A stretch of 64,000 bases of DNA from an uncultured Eubacteriales bacterium (GCA_900545925.1 URAZ01000007.1:31425-95424); one strand, 5' to 3'. Shown: positions 41,472 through 49,640, counted from the stretch's first letter. Numbers and translations: made by a program. The notes: generated from the sequence alone by a model not told the origin.

Positions 41472-42416
41472 ATGGCATTTCAATATCTCGGCCTGCGGGC
41501 CAAGCTGGAGCATGTGGACGTCACGGACGAAGAGGTGAACCGGCAGCTAGTGCGGCTGCAGCAGCAGAGCCAGCGTCGGACGCCCGTTTTCGACCGTCCT
41601 TCGCAGAACGGAGACGAACTGGTGCTCGACTATGCAGGCTTTGCGGACGGCAAACAGTTTGCGGGCGGTACGGCGGAAAAGCAGACGCTTGTGCTCGGCA
41701 GCAATACGTTTATTCCCGGCTTTGAAGCGCAGCTTCTGGGCAAGAACCCCGGCGACGATGTGACCGTGCACGTCACGTTCCCGACTGCATATCACGCACC
41801 GGAACTGGCGGGTAAGGATGCGGAGTTCCGCTGCCATATCCACGAGATCCGCACTGTCGCGCCCTATGCACTGGACGATGTTTTTGCGAAAGAGGTCGGA
41901 CAGTGCGAGACGATGGCGGAAATGCGCGAAAATATGCGCAAAAGTCTTGAGAATTATTATGCCGAACGCGCCGAACTTGAACTGCGCGACCGGCTGCTGC
42001 GGCAGGCGGCGGACACCATGGACGACTTTACCCCTAACCCTGCCGAGATCAGCAAGGCCGTCGAAGAGCAGCTGGATACCATGTCTGCTCAGCTGGCGCA
42101 GAACAATCTGACGCTGGACGATTACTGCAAATTCTCAAATTCCACGCTTGAACAGCTGCGCGAGGACGCGCGGCCCGGCGCAGAGGAGGCCGTGCGCATC
42201 AAGGCGCTCGTCCGCCGCGTCGCGCAGGCGGAGGATCTGCACGCGCACGAGGAGGACGTCGCACAGGCGCTCAGCGAGATCTGCCGCGCAAACCACATGA
42301 CGATGGAAGAACTTCAGCCGTATTACGACGACACGTTTGCCGCTGCCGTGGAATACAGCATCCTGCTTGCCAAGGTCACGAAGCGCATCCGCGAAAGCGC
42401 CATTCTGGAGCAATAA
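41472..42416 (+). CDS. Trigger factor-like peptidyl-prolyl isomerase lacking the ribosome-binding domain
   Basis: The 314-aa protein has a short N-terminal part (1-45), an FKBP-type PPIase domain (about 48-128: GDELVLDYAGFADGKQFAGG, LVLGSNTFIPGFEAQLLG, VTFPTAYH) and the helical C-terminal chaperone arm domain (about 130-310). Full trigger factors have about 430 residues with a ribosome-binding domain (GFRxGK motif) first; it is missing. It may therefore act as a free chaperone rather than on nascent chains. SD AGGGAG precedes ATG 41472; nothing upstream codes for the missing part (repeats lie there). A hairpin terminator follows. Confidence 0.88.
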   Translation: MAFQYLGLRAKLEHVDVTDEEVNRQLVRLQQQSQRRTPVFDRPSQNGDELVLDYAGFADGKQFAGGTAEKQTLVLGSNTFIPGFEAQLLGKNPGDDVTVHVTFPTAYHAPELAGKDAEFRCHIHEIRTVAPYALDDVFAKEVGQCETMAEMRENMRKSLENYYAERAELELRDRLLRQAADTMDDFTPNPAEISKAVEEQLDTMSAQLAQNNLTLDDYCKFSNSTLEQLREDARPGAEEAVRIKALVRRVAQAEDLHAHEEDVAQALSEICRANHMTMEELQPYYDDTFAAAVEYSILLAKVTKRIRESAILEQ

Positions 42417-42428
42417 AGAAAAAAGCGA

Positions 42429-42460
42429 ACCGCCGCAGCCCGAAACCGGACTGCGGCGGT
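42429..42460. terminator. Bidirectional terminator between trigger factor-like and uracil permease genes
   Basis: ACCGCCGCAG and CTGCGGCGGT stem followed by ATTTTATTGTATTGTTT. Confidence 0.8.
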
Positions 42461-42475
42461 ATTTTATTGTATTGT

Positions 42476-43837
42476 TTACTGGACGATGAAGTTGACGGAT
42501 TCGTCGCCCTGCTTGTCTTCGCCGTAGACATAGTCCTTGCCGGGCATAATGGCGTTCAGGACGATGCCGACGATGGAGCCGACGGCCAGACCCGAGAGGC
42601 TGATCGCGCCAAGCTGGAGAGAACCGGCCGAGGAGTAGCTGATGCCGATGGACAGGACCAGAATGAGGGCTGCGACCAGAACATTACGGGACTTGGTGAA
42701 GTCAACCTTGTTTTCGACGACGTTGCGGACACCGACCGCAGAGATCATACCGTAGAGCACGAGGCTGACGCCGCCGATGGTGCCGCCGGGCATGGAGGAG
42801 ATGATGGCCGCGAACTTCGGGCTGAAGGAGAAGAGCATAGCCAGGACTGCCGCGATGCGGATCACGCGCGGGTCGTAGATGCGGCTGAGGGCCAGAACGC
42901 CGGTGTTTTCGCCGTAGGTCGTGTTGGCGGGCGCGCCGAAGAGGGCTGCCAGCGTAGTTGCAAGGCCGTCGCCCATCAGCGTGCGGTGCAGGCCGGGATT
43001 TTCAATGTAGTTGCGGTTGCAGGTGGAGGAGATCGCGGACACGTCGCCGATGTGCTCGACCATGGTGGCAAGCGACAGCGGGACGATGGTGATGACAGCG
43101 GTCAGAAGCATGTGCGTGTCAACATTGCCGGAGGCGAACAGGCCGAAGACGGTCTGCTCCATCTTGATGGGCAGTGCGAACCATTTGGCGCTGGAGACGT
43201 TGGCGACGAGGTTTGCACGGACGTCGGCGTCGAAGATGACGGCCAGCACATACGAGCCGATGACGCCGAGGAGGATCGGGATGATCTTGATCATGCCCTT
43301 GCCCCAGATGTTGGCGGCGACAATGATGAGGATGGCGGCGATGGCGATCCACCAGTTGCCGGTGCAGTTATTAATAGCGGAGGAGGAGAGGTTCAGGCCG
43401 ATGGCAATGATGATGGGGCCGGTGACGATGGGCGGGAAGAAGCGCATGACCTTTTTCGCGCCGAAGGCCTTGAACAGGCCGGCCAGAATGACATACACAA
43501 GGCCTGCGCACGCAACGCCGAAGCAGGCGTAGGGCAGCATCGCAAGGTTGGGCTGGTTGCCGTCGAGCATGGGGGCGATGGTTGCATAGCCGCCGAGGAA
43601 GGCGAAGGACGAGCCGAGGAAGGCCGGGACCTTGCCGCCGGTGATGAGGTGGAACAGAAGCGTGCCGAGGCCCGCGAACAGAAGCGTGTTCGAGACGTCG
43701 AGGCCCGTCAGGATGGGGACAAGGATGGTTGCGCCGAACATGGCGAACATGTGCTGGAAGCCGAGCAGCAGCATTCTGCCTCTGCCGAGCTGTCTGGCAT
43801 CATAGATGCCGGTTTCCGGAATTTTGTTTTTTCCCAT
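42476..43837 (-). CDS. Uracil-xanthine permease family transporter (UraA-like)
   Basis: A 14-helix nucleobase:cation symporter in the membrane. The 453-aa product has GFQHMFAMFGATILVPILTG near the N-terminus, GSSFAFLG, the substrate helix TMVEHIGDVSAISS (the His and Glu that line the site) and APANTTYGENTGVLALSR, all as in UraA/PyrP. Uracil is the most likely substrate because of the Glu-His context and because the leader suits pyrimidine control (see leader entries). ATG 43837 with SD GAAAGGAG; a longer frame runs through the leader terminator and was rejected. Confidence 0.93.
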   Translation of the reverse strand: MGKNKIPETGIYDARQLGRGRMLLLGFQHMFAMFGATILVPILTGLDVSNTLLFAGLGTLLFHLITGGKVPAFLGSSFAFLGGYATIAPMLDGNQPNLAMLPYACFGVACAGLVYVILAGLFKAFGAKKVMRFFPPIVTGPIIIAIGLNLSSSAINNCTGNWWIAIAAILIIVAANIWGKGMIKIIPILLGVIGSYVLAVIFDADVRANLVANVSSAKWFALPIKMEQTVFGLFASGNVDTHMLLTAVITIVPLSLATMVEHIGDVSAISSTCNRNYIENPGLHRTLMGDGLATTLAALFGAPANTTYGENTGVLALSRIYDPRVIRIAAVLAMLFSFSPKFAAIISSMPGGTIGGVSLVLYGMISAVGVRNVVENKVDFTKSRNVLVAALILVLSIGISYSSAGSLQLGAISLSGLAVGSIVGIVLNAIMPGKDYVYGEDKQGDESVNFIVQ

Positions 43838-43901
43838 GGTGTTCTCCTTTCTCTTCGCCGTTTTTGCGGGGCGGTTCGGGTCGCAGCTGCGCATAAAAAA
43901 A

Positions 43902-43937
43902 GAATTGTGAAAACTGGAAACACCAGTTTCACAATTC
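43902..43937 (-). terminator. Leader terminator (attenuator) of the permease gene
   Basis: On the minus strand GAATTGTGAAACT pairs with AGTTTTCACAATTC around a 9-base loop, then seven T. It lies 60 bases before the permease start, so it must be bypassed for expression. The stop codon of the leader ORF is inside its 5' arm. Confidence 0.88.
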
Positions 43938-44033
43938 CTTCTGCAAAAACAAATACGACGCCGGAACAACGGGTTCCCCGGCAAAAACAAAAACGGAAGC
44001 GCATCGACAGACAGGCGTTTTGAAAATCGTCAT
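43929..44033 (-). CDS. Leader peptide ORF (34 codons) of the permease attenuator
   Basis: ATG 44033 has a good SD (GAAAGGAAG, eight bases upstream) and begins about 30 bases after the predicted start of transcription. The peptide starts MTIFKTPVCRCASVFVFAG and ends SYLFLQKEL. Codons are U-rich in two tracts: CCGTTTTTGTTTTTGCC (43996-43980) and CGTATTTGTTTTTGCAG (43957-43941). Its TGA (43931-43929) falls within the 5' arm of the terminator, so a ribosome close behind polymerase would keep the terminator from folding. This is the arrangement of E. coli pyrL, leader of pyrBI, where low UTP slows polymerase in U tracts. The mechanism here is inference. Confidence 0.6.
   Translation of the reverse strand: MTIFKTPVCRCASVFVFAGEPVVPASYLFLQKEL
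43960..43982 (-). other. Candidate polymerase pause hairpin in the permease leader
   Basis: On the minus strand GCCGGGGAAC and GTTCCGGC pair with a small bulge around CCGTT. It lies directly before the second U-rich tract, where a pause hairpin is found in the pyrBI leader. Confidence 0.5.
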
Positions 44034-44068
44034 GGCGCGCACTTCCTTTCGTAAACTCACTGGAGGAC

Positions 44069-44097
44069 ATTATAGCGGCGCGGCCGCAAAAAAACAA
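44069..44097 (-). promoter_or_regulatory. Promoter of the permease leader
   Basis: On the minus strand TTGTTT (44097-44092) and TATAAT (44074-44069) with a 17-base spacer, transcript start near 44062. The whole 320-base gap is accounted for by this promoter, the leader ORF, hairpins and the palindrome at 44137. Confidence 0.8.
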
Positions 44098-44136
44098 CTG
44101 TGAGTTTCGTGCGATTTTCGGAAATCTCGGACATGA

Positions 44137-44158
44137 AATTTGACAGATCTGTCAAATT
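44137..44158. other. 22-bp perfect palindrome at the end of yfbR
   Basis: AATTTGACAG followed by ATCTGTCAAATT forms a perfect palindrome overlapping the yfbR stop by a few bases, and about 40 bases upstream of the permease -35. Operator or yfbR 3'-end hairpin. Confidence 0.5.
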
Positions 44159-44733
44159 CATTCCAGCTCGTCAAGCGTGAGGCGGAAGCTGTCCAGGAAA
44201 TGCGCTAGAAAATAATCGAGGCACGGCAGCTGCATCTCGACAAGCGCCTGCCGCGTCTGCTTCTCCGCAGCCTCAAATTCCGAGTTCCCGGCCTTCAGTT
44301 CCTCGACGCATTTGATATACGCCGAAAGCTTGTCCGCCGCCTTGACGATGCGGGCGACCTCCGGGTCAGATTCAAACAGCAGCGGACGGTAACTCTCCTG
44401 CACCTCCGGCGGCAGCAGTGCCAGAAGCTTTTCGCAGCTGACGGCCTCAATCTGCTTGTAGGCCTTTTTGATCTCCGGGTTATAATACTTGATCGGCGTG
44501 GGCAGATCGCCTGTCAGAATTTCCGATGCGTCGTGGAACAGCGCGGCAGACGCGCAGCGGTCTGGGTCGGCAGGCTGGCCGAGGATGTCGCGCTGGATCA
44601 CCGCCAGTCCGTGCGCCAGCACGGCGACCATATGGCTGTGCTCCTGAATGTTTTCCTCGAACGTGTTGCGCATAAGGCCCCAGCGGCCAATATAGCGCAT
44701 GCGGGAGATGAGCGCAAAAAAGCGGTGCTGCAT
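44158..44733 (-). CDS. HD-domain 5'-deoxynucleotidase (YfbR-like)
   Basis: YfbR removes phosphate from deoxyribonucleoside 5'-monophosphates. The 191-aa product matches the E. coli protein along its length: RWGLMRNTFEENIQEHSHMV (H32), LFHDASEILTGDLPTPIKYY (H67, D68), KAADKLSAYIKCVEELKAGN and the ending LDYFLAHFLDSFRLTLDELE. The HD metal motif is complete. SD GAGGAACC precedes ATG 44733. It follows the second MATE gene by 12 bases in the same direction. Its link to the uracil permease next to it, pyrimidine salvage, is possible. Confidence 0.92.
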   Translation of the reverse strand: MQHRFFALISRMRYIGRWGLMRNTFEENIQEHSHMVAVLAHGLAVIQRDILGQPADPDRCASAALFHDASEILTGDLPTPIKYYNPEIKKAYKQIEAVSCEKLLALLPPEVQESYRPLLFESDPEVARIVKAADKLSAYIKCVEELKAGNSEFEAAEKQTRQALVEMQLPCLDYFLAHFLDSFRLTLDELE

Positions 44734-44745
44734 ATCGGTTCCTCC

Positions 44746-46086
44746 TCAGGAGATCAGAGATTTGGTTTTCCACTTGCCGCGGAAGAAATGCGCGTAGCAA
44801 ACAATGAGCGTCACCGTCCACGCCATAGCCTGGCTCCACCAGATGGAGGTATAGCCGAACAGGGCTGTGTTATGCAGCGCATAGGCAAAAATCACGCGCA
44901 GGCCCAGTGCCAGCAGCGCAAAAAACGTCGCGTAAAAACCCTCGCCCACGCCCTGGCACATACCGTTGGCAGGAAAATAGACCGCAAAAATGGGGATTGC
45001 GACGGCTGAACTGAACAAATGCAGACGGCAGATGGCCGCCGCAGCCTCATCCAGCTGGAATGCGCGGATGATGAGGGAAATGCCGAGAATCTGGCACAGG
45101 CAGAGCACAAGCGTCATGGAAAGCGACACGAGCACGCCCTGCCCCAGTCCCTTGGCCACGCGATCCGGGCGCTGCGCGCCCATATTCTGGCCCGCAAAGG
45201 TCGCCATGGTGTTCTGCACACCGAGAATCGGGATCAGCAGAATGTTTTCCATCCGGCTTGCGACGGTATAGGACGCGATCATGCTCTCACCGTAAAGATT
45301 GACCAGCCGCTGTAAAAACAGGAACCCGCAGGAGACAATGGACTGCTGAATGGCCATCGGCGCACCGACATGCAAAATACGGCCCGCCGTTTTGACATCC
45401 AGCCGCAGTTCGCGGAGCGAGAAGCGCAGAAGCGTGTATTTCCGGTGCATATACGCAAAGCCGATGACGCAGGAGGCGATCTGCGAAATGACGGTGGCGA
45501 TAGCCGCGCCCGCCACGCCCATCCCAAGCCCAGCAACGAACGCAAGGTCGAGCGCAACGTTTAGAATAGACGAAACAAGCAGGAAGTACAGCGTCGCCTT
45601 GCTGTCACCCAGCGCCCGCAGGAGAGCCGCCGCGATGTTATACCCGAACTGGAACACCAGTCCCGCCGCGTAGATGCGGAAATACAGAAGCGTCAGCGGC
45701 AGCAGCGCCTCCGGCGTTCCCAACGCGCGTTCCAGCAGGAATCTCGCGCTCACGACGCCAATCAGCGACATGAGAAGCCCCATTGCCAGCATCAGCACAA
45801 TAGATGTTGCAGCATACTGCCGCAGTTCCTGTTCGCGCGCGGCGCCGAAATACTGCGAGATCAGCACGCCCGCGCCGATGGAAAAGCCGATGGCAAGCGC
45901 CGTGAACAAGACCGTCAGCGCCGCGCAGGCCCCGACAGCGGAAAGCGCCTGCTGGCCGTTGAAATTGCCGACGATAATGGTGTCGGCAGTATTATAAAGC
46001 TGCTGCAGCAGATTTCCTGCCATGATGGGCAGCGCAAACTGTAAAATCAGCTTCCATGGTGTTCCCCGGGTCAGATCCTTCGTCAT
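44746..46086 (-). CDS. MATE family efflux transporter (second copy)
   Basis: The 446-aa, 12-helix protein starts MTKDLTRGTPWKLILQFALP and continues with LLQQLYNTADTIIVGNF, the same opening as the pump at 23810-25177 but with clearly different later sequence, so the two are paralogues and not recent duplicates. The second half contains the matching GAPMAIQQSIVSCGFLFLQ helix. The ATG 46086 is preceded by GAGAGAATATG with a modest SD. It is divergent from the Rrf2 regulator gene, 125 bases apart, which could control it. Confidence 0.92.
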   Translation of the reverse strand: MTKDLTRGTPWKLILQFALPIMAGNLLQQLYNTADTIIVGNFNGQQALSAVGACAALTVLFTALAIGFSIGAGVLISQYFGAAREQELRQYAATSIVLMLAMGLLMSLIGVVSARFLLERALGTPEALLPLTLLYFRIYAAGLVFQFGYNIAAALLRALGDSKATLYFLLVSSILNVALDLAFVAGLGMGVAGAAIATVISQIASCVIGFAYMHRKYTLLRFSLRELRLDVKTAGRILHVGAPMAIQQSIVSCGFLFLQRLVNLYGESMIASYTVASRMENILLIPILGVQNTMATFAGQNMGAQRPDRVAKGLGQGVLVSLSMTLVLCLCQILGISLIIRAFQLDEAAAAICRLHLFSSAVAIPIFAVYFPANGMCQGVGEGFYATFFALLALGLRVIFAYALHNTALFGYTSIWWSQAMAWTVTLIVCYAHFFRGKWKTKSLIS

Positions 46087-46160
46087 GTCATATTCTCTCC
46101 AAATCGATACTTTAATCAGTATAGCATAAAAAGAATTGCTTGTAAATTGCAGGTTCTGAC

Positions 46161-46189
46161 TTGATAAACCTTTTACCCTGTAGTATAGT
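46161..46189 (+). promoter_or_regulatory. Promoter of the Rrf2 gene with overlapping dyad
   Basis: TTGATA and TATAGT with a 17-base spacer. The region CTTTTACCCTGTAGTATAGTAGGTTAAAAG (46170-46199) is an imperfect dyad over the -10 box, a likely autoregulation site. Confidence 0.65.
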
Positions 46190-46211
46190 AGGTTAAAAGG
46201 AGTGATCCACT

Positions 46212-46640
46212 ATGATGATTTCCAGCAAGGGCCGCTATGCGCTGCGCGTGATGATCGATCTGGCCGAGCATGCGGACGAGGGCTATATTCCCCTGCAGAC
46301 GATCGCTGCGCGGCAGGGTATCTCGGAAAAATATCTTGAAAGTATTCTGGCCGTGCTGAGCAAGGCCCGGCTGCTCGACGCCGTGCGCGGCAAAGGCGGC
46401 GGCTATCGCCTGTCAAGGCCTGCGAAGGACTATACTGCGTTTGAGATTTTGTCTCTGACCGAAGGCACGCTGGCCCCGGTCACCTGTCTGGAGAGTGGGC
46501 AGCAGTGTGAAAACGCGGAAAACTGCCGGACGCTTCCGCTGTGGCAGGGGCTCGACCGGACGATTGCCGCATACCTCGGCAGCTACACGCTGGAGGATCT
46601 GGCACGGATGGAAAAGCCATTGCAGCACGCCGAACTTTGA
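46212..46640 (+). CDS. Rrf2 family transcriptional regulator (Fe-S type)
   Basis: A winged-helix DNA-binding regulator. The 142-aa product has the Rrf2 start MMISSKGRYALRVMIDLAEH, recognition helix region (ISEKYLESILAVLSKARLL), the wing VRGKGGGYRLSRP and the three Cys C92, C99 and C105 (TCLESGQQCENAENC) that hold a [2Fe-2S] cluster in IscR-like members. It likely senses iron-sulfur status, oxygen or NO. No isc/suf genes are adjacent; the divergent MATE gene is a possible target, along with itself. A second ATG at 46215 is possible as start. Confidence 0.93.
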   Translation: MMISSKGRYALRVMIDLAEHADEGYIPLQTIAARQGISEKYLESILAVLSKARLLDAVRGKGGGYRLSRPAKDYTAFEILSLTEGTLAPVTCLESGQQCENAENCRTLPLWQGLDRTIAAYLGSYTLEDLARMEKPLQHAEL

Positions 46641-46660
46641 GGCTCCCGCAGCGAAAAAGG

Positions 46661-46688
46661 CCCCCGGCCAGGATTCTGGCCGGGGGAA
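46661..46688 (+). terminator. Hairpin after the Rrf2 gene
   Basis: CCCCCGGCCA and TGGCCGGGGG around GGATTC; no T run. The next 210 bases to mnmG contain no gene. Confidence 0.6.
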
Positions 46689-46767
46689 GTTGGGGTTGTG
46701 GGATTTGACTGCGGCGCGTGCCGCGGTCTGGGATATGAAGTGCGCTCGCATTGGATAAGCTGTATCT

Positions 46768-46882
46768 ATAAAATAGCACCCGCAGAGGGAAAAGTCTGCC
46801 GAACGCTGTCGCGGCGGAATTTTTTTCCGCGTGCGGCCACACTTCTTGCAATCGGGTATATTTACTGATAAAATAGCACCCG
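46768..46882 (+). repeat. Direct repeat ATAAAATAGCACCCG, 100 bp apart
   Basis: The 15-base sequence is found at 46768-46782 and 46868-46882. The second copy contains the -10 box of mnmG. Confidence 0.7.
46846..46874 (+). promoter_or_regulatory. Promoter of mnmG
   Basis: TTGCAA and TAAAAT with a 17-base spacer; SD GGAGGG lies eight to nine bases before ATG 46899. Confidence 0.7.
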
Positions 46883-46898
46883 TATTGGAGGGATCAGG

Positions 46899-48770
46899 AT
46901 GGAATTTGACGCTGGAATTTACGACGTTGCCGTGATCGGCGCGGGACACGCCGGCATTGAGGCAGGGCTGGCCTGTGCGCGAATGGGACTGGAGACAGTC
47001 GTGTTTACGATCAATCTTGACGCCGTCGGCAACATGCCCTGCAACCCCGCCATCGGCGGCACGGGCAAGGGGCATCTGGTGCGGGAACTTGACGCGCTGG
47101 GCGGAGAAATGGCAAAGGCCGCCGACCGCTCGTGCATCCAGTACCGCATGCTGAATCTCGGCAAGGGCCCCGCCGTCCATTCCCTCCGCGCGCAGGCTGA
47201 CCGCCGGCGCTATCAGGAGGATATGAAGCGGACGCTCGAACAGCAGCCGCATCTTGATCTCAAGCAAGCCATGGTCACGGAACTTCGCCTGACGAACGGC
47301 CATGTATCCGCTGTCGTCACACGTCTCGGCGCTGTCTATTCCGTCAAAGCCTGCGTGATCGCTTCCGGAACCTATCTGGACGCGCGTGTCATCACCGGCG
47401 ACTGTGCCTATTCCTCCGGCCCGGATGGCATGCAGGCCGGTATCGGCCTTGCGGAGCAGCTGGCTGCGTTCGGCCTTCGGATGCGCCGGTTCAAGACCGG
47501 CACGCCGCCGCGCGTGAACCGCCGCTCGGTTGATGTGTCGCAGATGGAATTGCAGCCCGGCGATGAGCACCCTGTTCCCTTCTCGTTTTCGACCGAAACA
47601 CCGCCGGAAAACAAGGCGGTCTGTTATCTGACCTATACAAACGAAAAAACGCATGAGATCATCAAGGCCAATCACGACCGTTCGCCGCTGTTCAACGGCA
47701 TGATTGAATCCGTCGGCCCGCGCTATTGCCCGTCCATCGAGACGAAGATCGACCGCTTCCCGGACAAGTCCCGCCACCAGCTGTTTGTCGAGCCGTGCGG
47801 GCTGTATACGGACGAATTATACATTCAGGGCCTTTCCTCCTCGCTTCCGGAGGATGTGCAGCTCGAAATGCTCCACACCATCAGGGGGTTGGAGCACGCG
47901 GAGATGATGCGCCCGGCCTATGCCATTGAATATGCCTGTATCGACCCAACCGAACTTCTGCCGACGCTCGAGAGCAAGAAGATCCCCGGGCTATATGGCG
48001 CGGGACAGTTCAACGGCTCATCCGGCTATGAGGAGGCCGCCGTACAGGGCTTTGTTGCGGGCGTGAACGCGGCGCTCAAGATAAAAGGCGAAGAGCCGAT
48101 GGTCTTAAAGCGCTCCGACGGCTATATCGGCACGCTCATCGACGATCTGGTCACGAAGGGCACGAACGAGCCCTACCGCATCATGACCTCGCGCTCAGAG
48201 TACCGGCTCCTGCACCGGCAGGACAACGCCGACGAACGCTTGATGCCCATCGGGCACCGCATCGGCCTTGTGTCGGACGCGCAATATGCTGCCGTGCAGG
48301 AAAAATACCGCACGGTCGCGCAGGAAATCAAACGGCTGGAAGCCACGGGTGTGGCCGAAAGCGAGGCGCTGAACGAGATGCTCCGCGCGCATGACACCGC
48401 ACCGGTCGAAGGTTCGGCGCGGCTTGCCGATCTGGTGCGCAGACCGCAGCTGAGTTATGATGATCTGGCCCCCTTCGACCCGGAGCGGCCCGATCTGCCG
48501 CCTGTTATCCGGGAGGCCGTCGAGATCCGCATGAAATACGCGGGCTATATCGCCCGCCAACAGAAGCAGGTTGAGGAATTCGCCCGCGAGGAGGGCAGAC
48601 TCCTGCCGGATTCGATCGATTATCTGTCCATTCAGGGCCTGCGCGTTGAAGCGCGCCAGAAGCTGAGCGAGATCCGTCCCCTGTCCGTCGGACAGGCCAG
48701 CCGCATTTCGGGCGTGTCGCCCGCAGACATCGCGGTGCTGCTGATCTGGCTGGAGCAGAATAAGGAGTAA
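46899..48770 (+). CDS. mnmG: tRNA uridine-5-carboxymethylaminomethyl modification enzyme
   Basis: MnmG (GidA) works with MnmE to install the cmnm5 group on wobble U34 of several tRNAs, using FAD and methylene-THF. The 623-aa product has the FAD loop VIGAGHAGIEAGLACARMG, the family motif NPAIGGTGKGHLVRELDALGG, RFKTGTPPRV with the conserved Cys region (C in NPCNPAIGG context), and a C-terminal helical domain for MnmE/tRNA binding. It is normally next to mnmE and rsmG; these are not in the window. tatD follows three bases after the stop, so they form an operon. Confidence 0.97.
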   Translation: MEFDAGIYDVAVIGAGHAGIEAGLACARMGLETVVFTINLDAVGNMPCNPAIGGTGKGHLVRELDALGGEMAKAADRSCIQYRMLNLGKGPAVHSLRAQADRRRYQEDMKRTLEQQPHLDLKQAMVTELRLTNGHVSAVVTRLGAVYSVKACVIASGTYLDARVITGDCAYSSGPDGMQAGIGLAEQLAAFGLRMRRFKTGTPPRVNRRSVDVSQMELQPGDEHPVPFSFSTETPPENKAVCYLTYTNEKTHEIIKANHDRSPLFNGMIESVGPRYCPSIETKIDRFPDKSRHQLFVEPCGLYTDELYIQGLSSSLPEDVQLEMLHTIRGLEHAEMMRPAYAIEYACIDPTELLPTLESKKIPGLYGAGQFNGSSGYEEAAVQGFVAGVNAALKIKGEEPMVLKRSDGYIGTLIDDLVTKGTNEPYRIMTSRSEYRLLHRQDNADERLMPIGHRIGLVSDAQYAAVQEKYRTVAQEIKRLEATGVAESEALNEMLRAHDTAPVEGSARLADLVRRPQLSYDDLAPFDPERPDLPPVIREAVEIRMKYAGYIARQQKQVEEFAREEGRLLPDSIDYLSIQGLRVEARQKLSEIRPLSVGQASRISGVSPADIAVLLIWLEQNKE

Positions 48771-48773
48771 GCC

Positions 48774-49532
48774 ATGTATTTTGATTCTCACGCCCATCTG
48801 GGCGAGGACTGTTTTGCACAGGACTTTGTGCACATTGTGGAGAACATGCGCACCGCCGGCGTCAGCGGCATGATGGAGATCGGCTTCGACGGCCCGTCGT
48901 CTTATCATGCGGTCGAGTTGGCCAACCGGTACGATTGGATCTGGGCTGCCGTCGGCAGTCATCCGGACGACGCGGCACAGGTAGATGAAGCGCGAATTGA
49001 AGAATACCGCGCGCTGTGCGAAGACCCGCGCGTGAAAGCCATCGGCGAGATCGGTCTGGATTATCATTACGAAGACCCTCCGCGGGATGTGCAGCAAAGA
49101 GCCTTCCGTATGCAGATGGAACTTGCACAGAAACTTTCTCTTCCTGTTGTAATCCACGAACGCGAGGCGCACGAGGACGGACTTCGCATCATCAGCGATT
49201 TCCCGGACGTGACCGGCGTGTTCCACTGCTTTTCTGGCAGCTATGAGATGGCGAAGGAACTGATTAGACGCGGCTGGTACATCGGCTTTACAGGCGTGGT
49301 GACGTTCAAAAACGCGCGCAAGGCAGTCGAGGTCGCGGAAAAAATTCCGCTGGATCGTATCCTGATCGAAACAGACTGCCCCTATATGGCACCGGAGCCA
49401 TTCAGGGGCCGCCGCAACGACCCAAGCCTCGTGCCGTTCGTGGCAAAAAAAATCGCGGAGATTCGAGGAATCTCCGCAGAAGAAGCAGCTGCTGCAACGG
49501 AAGAAAATGCCAAGAGGCTGTTCCGGCTTTGA
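48774..49532 (+). CDS. TatD family metal-dependent hydrolase/DNase
   Basis: A TIM-barrel metalloenzyme with 3'-5' exonuclease activity in characterised members. The 252-aa product has the metal ligands H6 and H8 (FDSHAHLG), the Glu in AIGEIGLDYHYED, HEREAHED, HCFSGS and the final Asp in ILIETDCPYMAPEP, all in place, plus the C-terminal RRNDPSLVPFVAKKIAEIRG. It starts three bases after mnmG. Terminator-like hairpins follow at 49597-49623 and 49721-49752. Confidence 0.94.
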   Translation: MYFDSHAHLGEDCFAQDFVHIVENMRTAGVSGMMEIGFDGPSSYHAVELANRYDWIWAAVGSHPDDAAQVDEARIEEYRALCEDPRVKAIGEIGLDYHYEDPPRDVQQRAFRMQMELAQKLSLPVVIHEREAHEDGLRIISDFPDVTGVFHCFSGSYEMAKELIRRGWYIGFTGVVTFKNARKAVEVAEKIPLDRILIETDCPYMAPEPFRGRRNDPSLVPFVAKKIAEIRGISAEEAAAATEENAKRLFRL

Positions 49533-49596
49533 GCGAAGCGCGTTAAACGCCGCAGCCGGACGCTTCCGCCATTTGCTGAAACAAATGCTTCCATCC

Positions 49597-49623
49597 CTTA
49601 CCGCACGGGGCGCGGTAAGGGAT
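49597..49623 (+). terminator. Hairpin after tatD
   Basis: CCCTTACCGC and GCGGTAAGGG around ACGGGGC, 65 bases after the stop. Weak T content. Confidence 0.5.
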
Positions 49624-49640
49624 AACTTTGTATATCTGAA

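Noticed and set aside
42467..44023. 518-codon plus-strand frame opposite the uracil permease gene
   Set aside because: Same reason: an antisense frame of a membrane protein, running through the leader and its terminator.
43838..44068. PyrR binding loop or purine riboswitch in the permease leader
   Set aside because: I could not find the conserved PyrR loop sequence or the purine riboswitch core; the leader ORF and U tracts explain the layout better.
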